NCBI GenBank assembly: GCA_022495995.1
Contig: JAFEMH010002080.1
Location: forward strand, 310,001-374,000
Direction: 5' to 3'
Source of the DNA: Adenophora triphylla var. japonica
Lineage: Eukaryota > Streptophyta > Magnoliopsida > Asterales > Campanulaceae
Length of the DNA stretch: 64,000 nucleotides
Shown: piece after piece, positions 46,379 through 58,431 of the stretch
How positions within the stretch are numbered: position 1 is the first letter of the stretch
Layout: every line of letters starts with the position of its first letter
Notes under the pieces: generated by a model
The model's database searches: none
What the model was told of the DNA's origin: nothing
The model's input: only the letters and a program-made list of their open reading frames with translations
Made by a program: the position numbers and the translations under genes

Positions 46379-49167
46379 TCATCCTTCTTCTTTCTCTTCT
46401 TTTGTTTCTTCTTCTTCTTCCTCAGCTTGGTCTCCTTGAGTATTACCAGCCCTAGCACCTTCAGCAGCACTTGCAGCAACACTTGTTCCAGCTTCCCCTG
46501 TTTGTGAAGAAAGCTGAGAAATGAACTCCAATATATCTGTCTGCACTTGTAGACAGCCATTAATGTTGCTTTCAACTACATGCATCAACTTGTGAAGGAA
46601 TTGGAGAACCATAGTCTTTGGAACCATGGTGGAAGTGCTACCAGAAGTGTTAACCACACTTTCAGGAACACTTGCAACTGTTGTACCTGGATTGGGCGCA
46701 GTGGTTTGGATAGGAACATAACCTGATCCACTAGAAATATGAGGCTGTACCCAAGGAAGATCATAATGCCAATTTCCCTTTTTCAGTTGATTATCAATCG
46801 TATAAAATGTTGGCCCAGAAGAGAACATATGAAGCCTCAACAGGAAGATTGGAATTTGAGGACATTAAAAATGAGGGAAGGATGAGGGAAGTAGGAAGAG
46901 TCTTTCTTCTTTGGCCAGGAAACTAAATGTTTGAACACTAATCTCCCAAAATTTATCCTTTTCCTTTTACCTAGCTTATATAAAACTCTCGCTTGCTCCA
47001 TGGTAAGATATTGCTCATTTTTTGTAGGGAGCCAATTGAATATGCACAACTTGTGCAACATGGAAAAGAGAGATAGAGGCAGGAAAATTCAGCTTGGGGT
47101 CAAATGGCCACTTATCAACCTTGTTGTTTGTAAGAAATTTAGCCATAACATCCCTATTTGCACAAAGGCTCTCATCATCTACGTTTGGCAATTATAAGGC
47201 TTTGTTAATCATGGCAGGAGTAAATTTGTACACCCTACCTCTAACAAATACCTTTACAAATTGAGGAGAGCCCTCATTGTCGAGATTAGTATTTAGGTTG
47301 ACATAAAAATTTCTAACAAAACTTTCAACAAAAGAGCATGCATGGGTATTTGGGAACAAAAAATTTCTATCAGCAAGGAACTCATACACTCCATTCAGTT
47401 TTAAATCCTTCACACCTATGTTCTTCTCTTCCAAAAGAGGTTTTTTTATTGTGGTTCAACCAATATAACATGTTTGATTCTCTATGAAATTCTAGGGTTA
47501 AATAAGGGTTGGGAAAGGCCTCATCATTGTCATCATCAGTGTGCACAACAAAATCATCACTAGGAGAGTCAGAGTGGAGAGTAGAGTGAATTGGTACCTC
47601 TTGTGAAGAAATATGGACCTGAACAGAAGGAGGTGTTACCCTCGGTGTTGCCTATTAGTGAATAACACTTTCACCAGCACTCTGTTTCCCTTTCTTATTC
47701 AACAGCTTCACACGGGCAGCAACTAGGGTTTCACCCTCATCTTCAAGCTACTTCTCTAGGCTATCCTCCGACTGGTTCTTCTCTGCTTGATAGTCTTCGT
47801 CTGATACATGAGACGATGACAAGCTGAGAGAGTCTTCAGATACATCCACGGGATCAGAGGGGGTTGTAGACACCCCATTCTGAACACATCGGATCATATT
47901 TATACCACTCTAAGTCTCGCTTTGAGTCAAGAAGTAGAAATCCACCATTTCGTCATATTTCGTTAAGTTTTGACTAACCACCGTTAGTTTGGGACTAAAC
48001 TCCATGCGAGATAATGGGGAAAGGACAGAATTGTCCACAGACAACGATATCTCGTGCGGAATGGCGTGTCTCGCGCGAGATATTGTCTCTCTGCAGCATG
48101 CAGATGACAGTTTCCTCGTCGATTTCAACCTCTTTTCGGGATAAAACTTCATCCATCCGGCCAACCAATAGAGTTTGGAGTCTGGAACCTTCTTGAAGTG
48201 TTTGATCTCATCCTCAACACCCCTCCAACACCTATAAATACTTGGTGACTTCCAAGGTTCAAAAGGTCGACAATTCCACAATTCACACACATTTTACTGG
48301 TTTCTCTCCTTGAAAGATTCCTGTAAAATCACCCTAAAATCACTCTCAAAGTTTGTTTGTCAACCTTGTTGATAAACAAATATCAAGATCCGAGTCAAGG
48401 ACCGAGGCGAAGCTCTGTCCGTATCAAGATTCGATTCTAAACTTGAGTCGAAACTCTGCCTAAATCACCTCACGTAAGGTAACCCCTAAATCCCTTTCTA
48501 ATTGATTATTAGAGTGGTATAAATCCATAGAATCTAGGATCGGCCTAGAGCCTCTCCAAATCATGGGGACGGTCTCGAAGCAATCAATCCTACATTTCGT
48601 TTAACCCTGTTAAATGGATCTTTGTTTATTTTTATTTGCAATCTTATTCTCTTTTTTTCGAAAACCTCTCTTTTCTTTAGCAAGACCGATCTTCGGATTG
48701 GGTGGAATGGGTGCTCCTTGACCTTCCCATTCCATAACCTAAGCCCCGAACCCAAATCTCTTTTCAAAATGGTTTTTCTATGTTTTCCAAACGAATAATA
48801 TAGGTGGCGACTCAAAAAGATGTTAAAAAATACTACGCATCGCTACAGGGGTATTGGATTTCTCCTTGTTGAAGGCTGCCCTCAATCTGCTTGAGGTTCT
48901 TTTGGCTGGTCCTTGAGTAGCCATTGGGGATTTTCTCTTCTTTTTCTTCTCTTGGGTGACTGGTACAGATGGTTGGGAAGGGGCCATGGCAGGAGCTTTT
49001 TGGGCCATAGGAACAGGTGGTGGTTCGGCAACAATAATGGCTAAACTTGGTGATGTCACAGGTGTTACCCTTGGAGAAATTTCCATGGGCAAGGTAACAC
49101 GTGAGGTAACACCAGGCGAAATATCCATTGGAGATGATTCTTAAGGATTTTTGGAAGGAGTCGACAT
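46379..49167 (-). pseudogene. SIRE env-like / plant transposon-protein ORF, broken
   Basis: This is the extra ORF between pol and the 3' LTR. A probable start is at 49167, followed by an in-frame TAA at 49143. The 49128-48853 part (PMDISPGVTSR, then basic KRKSPMATQGPAKRTSSRLR) is the N-terminal region. It is cut by the solo LTR at 47865-48847. After that come acidic residues (about 47750-47860), a segment AFVRNFYVNL-like to FVRGRVYKFTPAMINKAL (47434-47192) resembling the putative plant transposon protein domain, and an acidic tail ending at 46379. Several stops interrupt it. The function of this ORF class is not established. No signal peptide or membrane anchor is obvious. Confidence 0.65.
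47865..48847 (+). mobile_element. Solo LTR inside the env-like ORF
   Basis: 983 bp, beginning TGTAGACACCCC and ending GCATCGCTACA, with the 5-bp duplication GGGGT (47860-47864 and 48848-48852). A plus-strand TATAAATAC box lies at about 48231. The GTGGCGACTC word near the end is common in gypsy LTRs with this start. No internal domain is present. Confidence 0.88.
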
Positions 49168-49212
49168 TATTGGATTTTGGAGATGATGAAGCGGTGGAGA
49201 AGGAGAAATTTC

Positions 49213-49226
49213 GAAAGATTGAGGGA

Positions 49227-49256
<30 letters not shown>
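49213..49256. repeat. (GA)n microsatellite
   Basis: A GA dinucleotide run just upstream of the env-like ORF start. Confidence 0.85.
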
Positions 49257-49258
<2 letters not shown>

Positions 49259-49726
49259 ACGTGATAGAGAGAATAAATAGGAAGATTTAACCAAATTAGG
49301 GGGTTGATCTTGAACATTAGATGAACTCTAATTGGTACCTAACTCTCTATTTTCTAGCTAATGACTTCCACATTAAATACACTCCTACCATAAATTCCTT
49401 ATCCGGCTGTTACACAATTTTTTTTAATTTTTTTTAAATAAGAAAAAATAGATAAATTTAGGTTAGTTAAATATTTCCCTTAAATTTCGAATTGGAGATA
49501 TTATCCAAATTTTTAGGGATATCATTTACCTAATTTGATTTATCAAGGCAAAAATAATTTGTTAGATACTTTTTGAGATTCAAAAACTTAATAAAAAATT
49601 TAGAATTTTCAAATTCGAAAATAAGGAAATAAAAATAATATGACACATACAAATGTGTTACTAGCAATAATGGTAATACTAAAATTAAAACAAGTATCAA
49701 AATAACCCTTTTGAAAAATTTCTTCA

Positions 49727-50090
49727 TTTTCAAGCACCTCAGGTATAACAAGTCTTATTTTCAAGCACTTGATGTAACAATTCTCATTTTCAATCACTTG
49801 AGGCATAACAAACCTCATTTTAAAGCACTTTAGGCATACCAAGCTTTAATTTTTTATTACCTCATAAACAAGGAAGCATCATAGTAGCGAGCTTCGTGCA
49901 CCAATTTATTTTGTAGTGTTAAAAACTTTAATGATTTGAACCTTTCAAGTAGGATACACTGTAGTAGCGAACTCCATGTTCCTAATAATTAGTTCAAACT
50001 CACTAGAAACTATTCCCGTTTGGCAAGAGAATATCGTTGCAGCGAACGCCGTGCTCCGAGTTACTAAAGGAATAATAAGAGTGATTTTTG
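49727..50090. repeat. Short degenerate tandem repeats in the SIRE spacer
   Basis: First come about four copies of a roughly 35-bp unit with TTTTCAAGCACTTGAGG (49727-49840). Then come about three copies of a unit containing GTAGCGAACTCCATG (about 49882-50062). They lie between RNase H and the env-like ORF. I see no coding function. Confidence 0.6.
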
Positions 50091-50312
50091 CCTTTTATGA
50101 AAAAGATTAGTGACTTTGTCACTTTTGAGATTGAAGGGTATTTTGATAAAACATTTTAACCTAAGTAGTATCCTACTAGAACAAAAAGGTCAGCATTTGT
50201 CCCCATCAGGGTTTTAATAAACTGAAGAGTATATAATTTTTTTTTTTACAATATTACAGTGTTACCAAAAGTGTTAACAACACTTAGGGTATCACCATGA
50301 AACAAATATTTT

Positions 50313-53263
50313 TTAGAAAATACAAAGACCAAAAGAGATTTTCAAATCTGAAAATCTCTCATGGTCAAGGGCCGTAGTGAATATGTCAGCAAGTTGATTC
50401 TTTGTATCAATATGCTCTATGTTTATTAATCCTTTTTCAACTAAGTCCCTAAGAAAATGGTGACAGATGTCTATATGTTTGGTGCGAGATTGTTTAACAG
50501 GATTTTTGGAAATATTTATAGCACTTAAGTTATCACAATACATGGTTAACATATTACTCTCTAGACCATAGTCATCTAACATATGTTATAACCAAATAAT
50601 TTGTGAACAACAACTCCTAGCTGCTACATATTCAGATTCAGCAGTCGAGAGTGAGCACAGTTTTGCTTACGACTGTACATGACACTAGATTGTTTCCCAA
50701 GTAAAAATACCCCCACTAGTACTGTTACGGTCATCTATATCCCCTGCCCAATCCGAGTCACTAAAGCCTACCAAGTTAGTATTAGTATCTTTACTATACC
50801 AAATACCTAATTCACTCGTTCCAGATATATATTTTATTATCTTTCTAACAAATTAATTAAGGTGAGAGGCTTTAAGATTGGCTTGATAACGTGCACACAC
50901 ACACGCTAAACATTATATCAGGACGACTAGAAGTGAGGTAAAGAAGACTACCTATTATGGAACGGTATAGAGTTGGACCAACATCCTCTCCCACTTGATT
51001 CTTTCCAAGCTTGAGAGTTGAACCCATAGGATCTTTGGAACTTTTTGACCCCAACCCGATCTTTTTCATCAAATTCCTTGCATACTTTCTTTGTGATATG
51101 AATATCCATTCACTTGATTGTTTCACCTGCAAGCCTAAGAAGAAATTTAGCTTACCTATCATGCTCATTTCAAATGTTGATGTCATAGCCTCTACAAAAT
51201 CTTTCAAACACGTTTGTGAAGTTGATCCATAGACTATGACATCAGCATAGATTTAAGCAATGACAAGTTCTTTTCCGTGCCTAAGTATAAAAAGAGTTCT
51301 ATCTGTCTTACCTCTCATAAATCCATACTCGAGAAGAAAACTAGTTAAGCGACCATACCATGCTCGTGGAGCTTGTTTCAACCCATAAAGGGCTTTATCA
51401 AGTCTATAAACATGGCGGGTTGAAATGGATCTTCGAAACCTTATGGTTGTTCTACAAAGATTTCTTCATCCAAATATCCATTTAAAAATGCTGCCTTGAC
51501 ATCCATTTGGTAAAAAGAGATCTTAAGATAATAAGTTATGGCTAAGATTAGTCTTATGGACTCAAGTCTAGCCACGGGTGTGAATGTTTCGTCATAGTCA
51601 ATACCTTCTACTTGTGTATATCCTTGAGCCACAAGACGAGCTTTATTACTAATAATATTACCCTTTTCATCTGTTTTATTTTTAAAAATCCATTTTGTCC
51701 CAATAATATTAGTATTAGGGGGACATGATACTAAAAACCAAACATTATTTCAGGTAAATTGTTCAAGCTCCTCTTGCATGGCTTGAATCCAATAATTATC
51801 TTTCAAAGCTACAACTACGTTCTTAGGTTCTAGGGAAGAAATATAACAAGAGTGTTTTACCTTTGTGTATGTGGTGGACATGCACACATACCTTATCATG
51901 TCTCGGTAACTAATTGGCTCATTGTGTCTTGTTTGAATTCCTTCATTCACTTCACCTATTACTTGAGTAGTAGGGTGATTCCTTCTAATTCTAGCAGGAG
52001 GATCCCTACTCATCTCTTCATGAGCTTCGTCAGCATTCTATTCATCATTTGCTGTTCTGAGATCAGGTGTTACCAGAGGTGCTATCTCATCACTGATAGC
52101 ACTTTGCTCAGCACCAGTGTTAACATCTGAGTTACCATTTGTGTTAACATCAGTGTTATCACTTTCTTGGCTTTACTTTAGAGCCTCTTCCAACAACTAT
52201 AGGGGTGACTCTTGAACACTTTTATCTGCAATGACTATTTTGTGCATATCCAAGAAAGATTGCTCTATTACTTTTAGAATCAAGTTTTCCTTTGTAATCC
52301 CGGTCATTTAAGATAAAACACACACATACCCCAAAAACATGAAAATAGTGGACCTTGGGTTTCCTACCATTTAAGATTTCATAGGGTGTCATTGTGGTTG
52401 CGGTTTTTAGAAAACTCTATTAATTGTGTGACAGACTGTGTTTAGTGCCTCTGCCCAAAATCTTTTTGAGATTCTTTTAAAAAACAACATTACTCTAGTC
52501 ATTTCAAGTAATGTCCGATTTTTTCTTTCGGAAATCCCATTTTGTTGAGGTGTTTTAGGTGTTAAAAATTAATGATGAATTCCTTTTCTTTCACAAAAAG
52601 TGGAGAAAGAGACATTGTCAAACTCCTTATCATTATCAGACCTAATACAAAAAATAGAGGCACATAACATGTTTTTGATCTTATAGTGTAAGATTTTAAA
52701 ATTTTCAAAGGTTTCTGATTTTTCTCTCAAAAAGTAAACCTAGAAAAATCATCAACAAAGACAAAAGTATATCTGTTACCTCCAAAACTCTATACCTCAA
52801 CTGGACCCATCAAATCCATGTGTAATAGTTGAAAACAATGTGTTGTTCCAAAGTGTTGCTTATTGTATTGGGCAGCACTGTGTGCAACACAGGTTTGTTT
52901 GCCTTTTAGACAATCCTCACAAATCACTCTATTTTTAAATTCCAACTTAGAAACTCCTCTCACAGCATCTAGCTTAAGAACTTTCTCTACATTACATAAA
53001 TGAATATGCCCCAATTTTTGATGCCACAAAGTGGTAACATCAATCTTTGCCGAATGGCACACCTTTTTATCTTCAACAAGATAACAATTGTCACTATATC
53101 TAGTTCCTGAGATCACACAATTGTTAGAAACATCAAATACCTCACAAGTGTTCTTGTTGAATTTCACCTCTAAATTATCATCACAAAGTTGACTAATGCT
53201 AATTAAATTAGCAACTAGACCATCAACATGTAATACATTTTTTAAGGTGGGGAAACCAGACAC
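50313..53263 (-). pseudogene. SIRE pol remnants: integrase, RT, RNase H
   Basis: A series of minus-strand fragments separated by stops. 53263-52790 holds LWHQKLGHIHLCNVEKVL and CEDCLKGKQT (GAG-pre-integrase). 52013-51750 is the pre-RT linker. 51632-51441 is RT with QMDVKAAFLNGYLDEEIF. 51207-50872 holds MIGKLNFFLGLQVKQ and SSRPDIMFSV. 50582-50313 is RNase H with NLSAINISKNPV and KHIDICHHFLRD. The order and motifs match SIRE-type copia. Confidence 0.88.
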
Positions 53264-53982
53264 ATTAAGTGTCCCTTTCCCAATGATTGAACTCTTACTT
53301 CCACCACCATAAGTAAAATTACCCCCATGTATTTATTCATAGTGTTTTAAAAAATAGTTTATTCCCGTCATATGTCGTGAACATCAACTGTCAAAATACC
53401 ATGAACCCTTTACATTTGTTTTTAAAACAGTATAAACCACATCACATCTTAGATTAGATTTGGGCTTTCATGAATTCTTATTTGATCTTTTGACTTTCTG
53501 ACAGACATAGTTATCTGAATTGCTATTTGAAGTAGTGGACAACACTTCTGGTAGCACTGTAGAATTGATCTGTTTCTTTAAAAAAGAGTAACACTTATTT
53601 TTAAAATGTCCAGTAGTGTGACAATATTTACACACTTTAGTTTTGTCAGAAGAATCAATTAAGAAAGTATTTTTATCAGAAACACGTTCCTTTACAAATC
53701 ACATTTCACTTTCATCTCTTGTCAAATTACAAGCAATTTTATCTAAAGATTCTTGGAAACCAATACCTCCCTTGAGAGGTTTACTCAAATTGAGTATCTC
53801 ATCCAGTTTGGAAGATCCCGTGTTGAGTTTCTTGAAGGTGGTTTCAATAAGAGACAACTTGGCCTTGATTTTGTCCAACATAGCATCCTTCTTGGTAAGT
53901 TAGACCTCCAGTTTAGTCAAGCTTTCTTTCAGCTCATGATTTTCTTTAGCTAAGAATGTCACCTTCTTGTTCTTTTTTTTTT

Positions 53983-54921
53983 CTATTCAACAAGAAGTTC
54001 TTCATAGAGATTCTTCAACCCATCTATGAGCTCATCCTTACTCAGCTCATCCTCTTGTGAGTTTCCTGCATCAAGGCTAGTTGAACCCATAAAACAAACA
54101 ACATTAGAAAAACTGAAGTTGTTATACCTGCTAAGTGTGGTCTCAGGTGTTACCAGAGATTGGGTAACACTAGTGATAACACTTTCAGTATCCGAGTCAC
54201 ATACAGTGACCAACATTGTTGTCAAGTTTGGTTCTTCAACTTGGGCTGGTCCCTCTTCTTCATTATCACTAAGAGACACCTACAAGTTTTTTCCCATCTT
54301 CCTTAGGGAATTTGCACACTCGTTTGCATAGTGATCCCATCCTGAACAGGCATGCCATTGAATTGAATCAATGTATTTGGGATCATACATTGACTGGTTA
54401 GAAGATACCATTTTCATTGGATTTTCCTTCTGAGAAGATGGAAACAACCTCTTTGGCATCGAATCATACACCTTGGTTTGTTGCTCCTTTGCCTTTACCT
54501 GCATATTCTCTTTGTTAAATTTTCTAACTATAGAGTTATATTTCTTAGCAATTAAAGCAACACTAGCATTTTCATCAAATTTCTCAAAAACCTCTTCTTC
54601 CTCATCTTTTTGTAGATATGAGAACTGAATTTTCAAAGCAATATTCTTGCCTTTAGTGGCTTCACTTTGTTCGGCAAGATTTAATTTAAAGGTTTTTAAA
54701 ATACTTATCCAGGTATTGAAATACATTGTAGAAAGATTGTGAGCTTTTTCAATAGATGAAACTTTTATATTGAAGCGCTCATGAATATTTCTAATTGCTT
54801 TTGAAACAAGTTGTTTGTTGGTAAAAGGTACACCCATAATTTGACATTCATTTGCAATATCAAACAAATTTTCAAAATATGAAGAAATATTTTCATATTC
54901 ACCCATCCTCAATCTTTCAAA
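53983..54921 (-). pseudogene. SIRE gag, N-terminally truncated
   Basis: Minus-strand homology begins abruptly at 54921 (FERLRMGEYENISSYFENL) and runs through the gag helical region, SSIEKAHNLSTM, and a degenerate zinc knuckle (WHACSGWDHYANEC). A further fragment covers 54279-53983. The start of gag, the primer site and most of the 5' LTR are missing: LTR-like sequence starts at the very next base. Confidence 0.8.
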
Positions 54922-54961
54922 TTAGCAATACTTGTGATAACACCACTATACTGCACTTACA
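54922..54961 (-). repeat. 40-bp stub of the SIRE 5' LTR
   Basis: TTAGCAATACTTGTG to CTGCACTTACA matches the last 40 bp (plus reading) of the 3' LTR (38990-39029) with two mismatches. It is followed by the target duplication ACGAA. About 945 bp of LTR plus the leader are deleted. Confidence 0.85.
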
Positions 54962-54966
54962 ACGAA

Positions 54967-55268
54967 CTATAGTAGAACGATTTTAAACATTTCTTTCAAC
55001 GACATAGTACTCCCCATACGCTATCCATATCTTGTAACCATCAATAAACCCTATTTCCATAAGATGCCACTTTACCATTTCATCTCTTATACACTTTCGC
55101 AAGGATATATACCTAATCTCGTTCAAAGTAATCGTTAATGAATTCCACTTTAATTGTTATGTAAAAATTTGTGCACATTTTCTTTATTCCTTATATTTGA
55201 ATCAATCTCACTAATACTAAGAATTAAGAAGTTCGGTCACAAAATTCAACACAATGAATTCTGTATGA
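54967..55268. other. Unoccupied relative of the MULE-like insertion site
   Basis: 55150-55260 matches 36850-36901 joined to 37425-37490, without the 514-bp element in between and with a single ATTTGAATC (55195-55203). The rest of the stretch shows no gene. Confidence 0.75.
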
Positions 55269-55273
55269 GGAAC

Positions 55274-56686
55274 TGAAATAGCCCGGATCCGAGCAGGCTT
55301 CGCAGCCCCGGCATCTGGCAATCTTTCGCGTTTGGAGCGGTTCGTTCTCGCCGTTTTGCTTTCGCATTTTTGTAGAGTCGCCACGCCGTTTTTATTAAGC
55401 CCAAAACATTGAAAAAGGGCATCAGTTTAAAGATAATTTTAAACTGTTTTTGTGTGATGAGATTTTGAGTTCGGAGGTCAGATGACTCCTCGGGAAGAGA
55501 ATATTAGAATATTAGAGCTCACCCGAGTCGCCTCGTAAAACGAGTCTTTCAGATACCCCTAATATACTTTAAATGTTGTGTGTGTGTGTGTGTTCTTTTA
55601 AAAATGCATGCTGTACCGGATGTCTACATTGTATGCTATGTATGGAAATGTATTGAAATAGTAATGGAAGGAAGCCTTACCAATGTTGGTTCGTGTCTGT
55701 CTTCCGCTGAGGAATAGTATTTGAGGTCGGAGTAGCGTTCCGGTGCGGATCGGGATTGCTTCGGGAGTTGCCGGTTGTCTGCGGACAGAGTTTCGGCGTG
55801 AGTTGAGGTTGCAGGCTGCGTTCGGGCAGAGGTTCGGCGTGCGTGGGGATCGTCAGGATCACTCGGGCAGAGGTTCGGCGTGCGTTGTGGTGGCAGGAGT
55901 CACTCGGGCAGAGTTTCGGCGTGGTTTGGGATCGTCGGTTTGACTCGGAAAGAGCCGGGACACCGTGGAAAGACCAGGCAAGGCCTCGGAGTACCACGAG
56001 GGGCCTCAGAGTACCTCGAGAGTGCCTTGGGGCAGCGCGGGAGCGTCTCGGGAGCGCTCGGGGAGGCTTCGGAGCACCACGAGGGGGCTCGGAAGGCCTC
56101 GGAAGGATCCGAAAGGGGCCGGGAATGCCTCGAGAGGACTTAGAGGGGAGCCAGAAGGCTAAGGGAGGAAGAGAGAAGAGGGAGGTGTCTGAAAATGGGA
56201 GGGGGAGCCCTCTATTTATAGTAGGAAAAAATTGCAAAGAGGTCCGTACGGACCTCCCTGGTTATCCAGAATTTTGGTTTTCCTCGATTTGAGGGAATAT
56301 GTGATGATGGTGAATATTCTGTAATTATGGTGTTCCCTATGCAATAAGGTCCGTACGGACCATCTTGCATGCAAAGAGGTCCGTACGGACCAACTAAGTA
56401 TGAGGGTAATCATTTTCCCCGGGATTTGAGGGAATATTGTGTACTTTAAGAAGATTCAGTAATTATTAAAGCAAAGAGGTCCGTACGGACCATTATTGCT
56501 TTTCCAATTTCCTGAAAATTCCCGAAAGGTCCTTTTGTCCCTTTTTATCCCAGAAAGGCTCCTCCCTTGGTTTGGTTGGGGGTTTAGAGAGGGTTTTGAG
56601 TGAGAGGGGTCGTCGAGACTGTGTTGATGAGTCTGCGGTGTTTCCCGTGTGTTTGAAAGGGGGTGATCCAGATTGGGGTACTTACA
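55274..56686 (-). repeat. Probable 3' LTR of the third element
   Basis: Plus reading TGAAATAGCCCGG to GGTACTTACA, with the minus-strand TGTAAGTACCCC preceded by the purine-rich GTCGAGGGGCTTC. A TATAAATAG box is on the minus strand at 56220-56212, with four GGTCCGTACGGACC palindromes upstream of it (56241, 56348, 56378 and 56478). A TG microsatellite is at about 55575-55592. R-region frames in 55680-56240 are Arg-rich artefacts. Confidence 0.75.
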
Positions 56687-56759
56687 GAAGCCCCTCGACG
56701 ACGTCACTTATGAAAGAAGTGGGGTCGCCGATAAGATAAGGGTCCTAATTTGGATCGCG

Positions 56760-57405
56760 TGCTGGGAGATAAAGTGACCGTGGAGGTCAGTGTGAGGACG
56801 TGGTGGTGTCCTATTGTGTGACCGCTTAGGTCAGTAGGCTGGACCCTGTGATAGGATTCCTACGTATCCCTGGCGGGAATCAAGCCTGGTCGTAGTTCGG
56901 GTGTGGGGTGAGTGTTTTGTGAATGCGGGCGTGGTGGTGCCCTGAAGTGTTGTGTGACCGCCGAGGTCAATGGTAAGGACGTGGTGGTGTCCTGGGTGAC
57001 CGCATAGGTCGATGGCTGGACCCTGTGATAGGATTCCTACGTATCCCTGGCGGGAATCAAGCCTGGTCGTAGTTCAGAGGTCGTGAAATCTGTGAGTGCG
57101 GGCATGGTGGTGCCCTGAAGTGTTGTGTGACCGCCGGGGTCAATGGTAAGGATGTGGTGGTGTCCTGGGTGACCGCATAGGTCGATGGCTGGACCCTGTG
57201 ATAGGATTCCTACGTATCCCTGGCGGGAATCAAGCCTGGTCGTAGTTCGGAGGTCGTGAAATCTGTGAGTGCGGGCGTGGTGGTGCCCTGAAGTGTTGTG
57301 TGACCGTCGAGGTCAGTTGTGAGGACGTGGTGGTGTCCTGAGATATGGTGACCGCCGAGGTCAATTGTGAGGACGTGGTGGTGTCCTGGGATGGAAATTT
57401 TACGA
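56760..57405. repeat. Tandem array A, about 175-bp unit
   Basis: About three and a half copies. The word GGACCCTGTGATAGGATTCC recurs at 56841, 57018 and 57191, giving periods of 177 and 173 bp. Each unit also repeats GACGTGGTGGTGTCCTG and GTGACCGC-GAGGTCA motifs internally. Confidence 0.9.
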
Positions 57406-57450
57406 TTTTCCTAATCGGGTGGTTTAAGGCCTTCCGGGCCGGGGATAGTT

Positions 57451-57828
57451 GTGAGGACTTGAATCGTCTTCTGATTGCGGTTGCGCCATGTTTGAAGACT
57501 TTGAATCGTCTTCTGGCGGCGGTTGGTGCCACGCTGGAGGACTTTGAATCGTCTTCTGGCGGCGGTTGATGTTATGCGCGAGGACTTTGAATCGTCTTCT
57601 AGCCGCAGTTGATGTTATGCGCGAGGACTTTGAATCGTCTTCTAGCCGCAGTTGATGTTATGCGCGAGGACTTTGAATCGTCTTCTAGCCGCAGTTGATG
57701 TTATGCGCGAGGACTTTGAATCGTCTTCTAGCCGCAGTTGATGTTATGCGCGAGGACTTTGAATCGTCTTCTAGCCGCAGTTGATGTTATGCGCGAGGAC
57801 TTTGAATCGTCTTCTAGCCGCAGTTGTG
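57451..57828. repeat. Tandem array B, 43-bp unit
   Basis: Nine units of GAGGACTTTGAATCGTCTTC plus TAGCCGCAGTTGATGTTATG. The last six, starting at 57580, are spaced exactly 43 bp and nearly identical. The first three are more diverged, as expected for growth at one end. Confidence 0.93.
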
Positions 57829-58431
57829 GAGGCATGGCTGCCTTGTGCTTTGATTGCGAGAGGCGTAGATGCCTTTGTGTTTTTGCATGTTGAGTAGAAG
57901 GTTGGACTTACGATGACTGCCGGTGCTTGCGTTGCCGTTGAAGTGGGCAAGGATGACGGCCGGTGATTGCTTCACCATTTGGCATTTTGGAGGCGCTTCG
58001 TGCCTTGGGACTTGTACTCGGAGGTATTGGCTCCTTCTTGTGCTTGTTTTGCCGTTGAGTGGGCAAGGATGATGGTCGGTGCTGGGGATATGCAGTCTTG
58101 TATGACTTCCCTTTAACTTGTTGGGGGAGGAGCTCGGGCTTACTTTGATGGCCGGTGCTTGCGTTACCGTTGAAGTGGGCTAAGTTCGGGCTTACACTGA
58201 CTGCCGGTGCTTGAATTGCTGGGGATGCATGACCCTGTAGGGGCCCTTTTCTGTTGGGAAAATGACTTCGAACCTCTTTTGAGGGCCAGTGGTTGAGTTG
58301 TCGTTGAGCGTTTGGAGGCGTCTTGTGCCTTGATATTCGTGCTGGGAGGTGTTGGCTCCTTCTGGAAATGCCGTCGGGCGTTTTGGAGGCGTCTCGTGCC
58401 TTGATATTCGTACTGGGAGGTGTTGGCTCCT
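57829..58431. repeat. Degenerate repeats between arrays B and C
   Basis: Scattered variants of GGAGGCGTCTTGTGCCTTG, GAGGTGTTGGCTCCTTCT and GCCGTTGAAGTGGGCAAGGA. They are probably older, diverged units of array C and a related family. No gene is seen. Confidence 0.6.

Larger units (their letters stand above)
38045..54961 (-). mobile_element. SIRE-type Ty1/copia element, interrupted and 5'-truncated
   Basis: The borders are fixed by the 5-bp duplication ACGAA (38040-38044 and 54962-54966). The minus-strand order is a 40-bp stub of the 5' LTR, truncated gag, protease/integrase, RT, RNase H, env-like ORF, purine tract and an intact 985-bp 3' LTR. RT and RNase H segments (MAQGYTQVEGIDYDETFTPV) are typical of the SIRE/Maximus lineage, which carries an extra ORF after pol. 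Many stops show that it is old. A complete copia element (39130-46092) and a solo LTR (47865-48847) have inserted later. Confidence 0.9.

Noticed and set aside
55680..56292. Arg/Gly-rich ORFs on both strands in the LTR
   Set aside because: G+C-rich LTR sequence is open in several frames at once, with no conserved motif and no fixed start.
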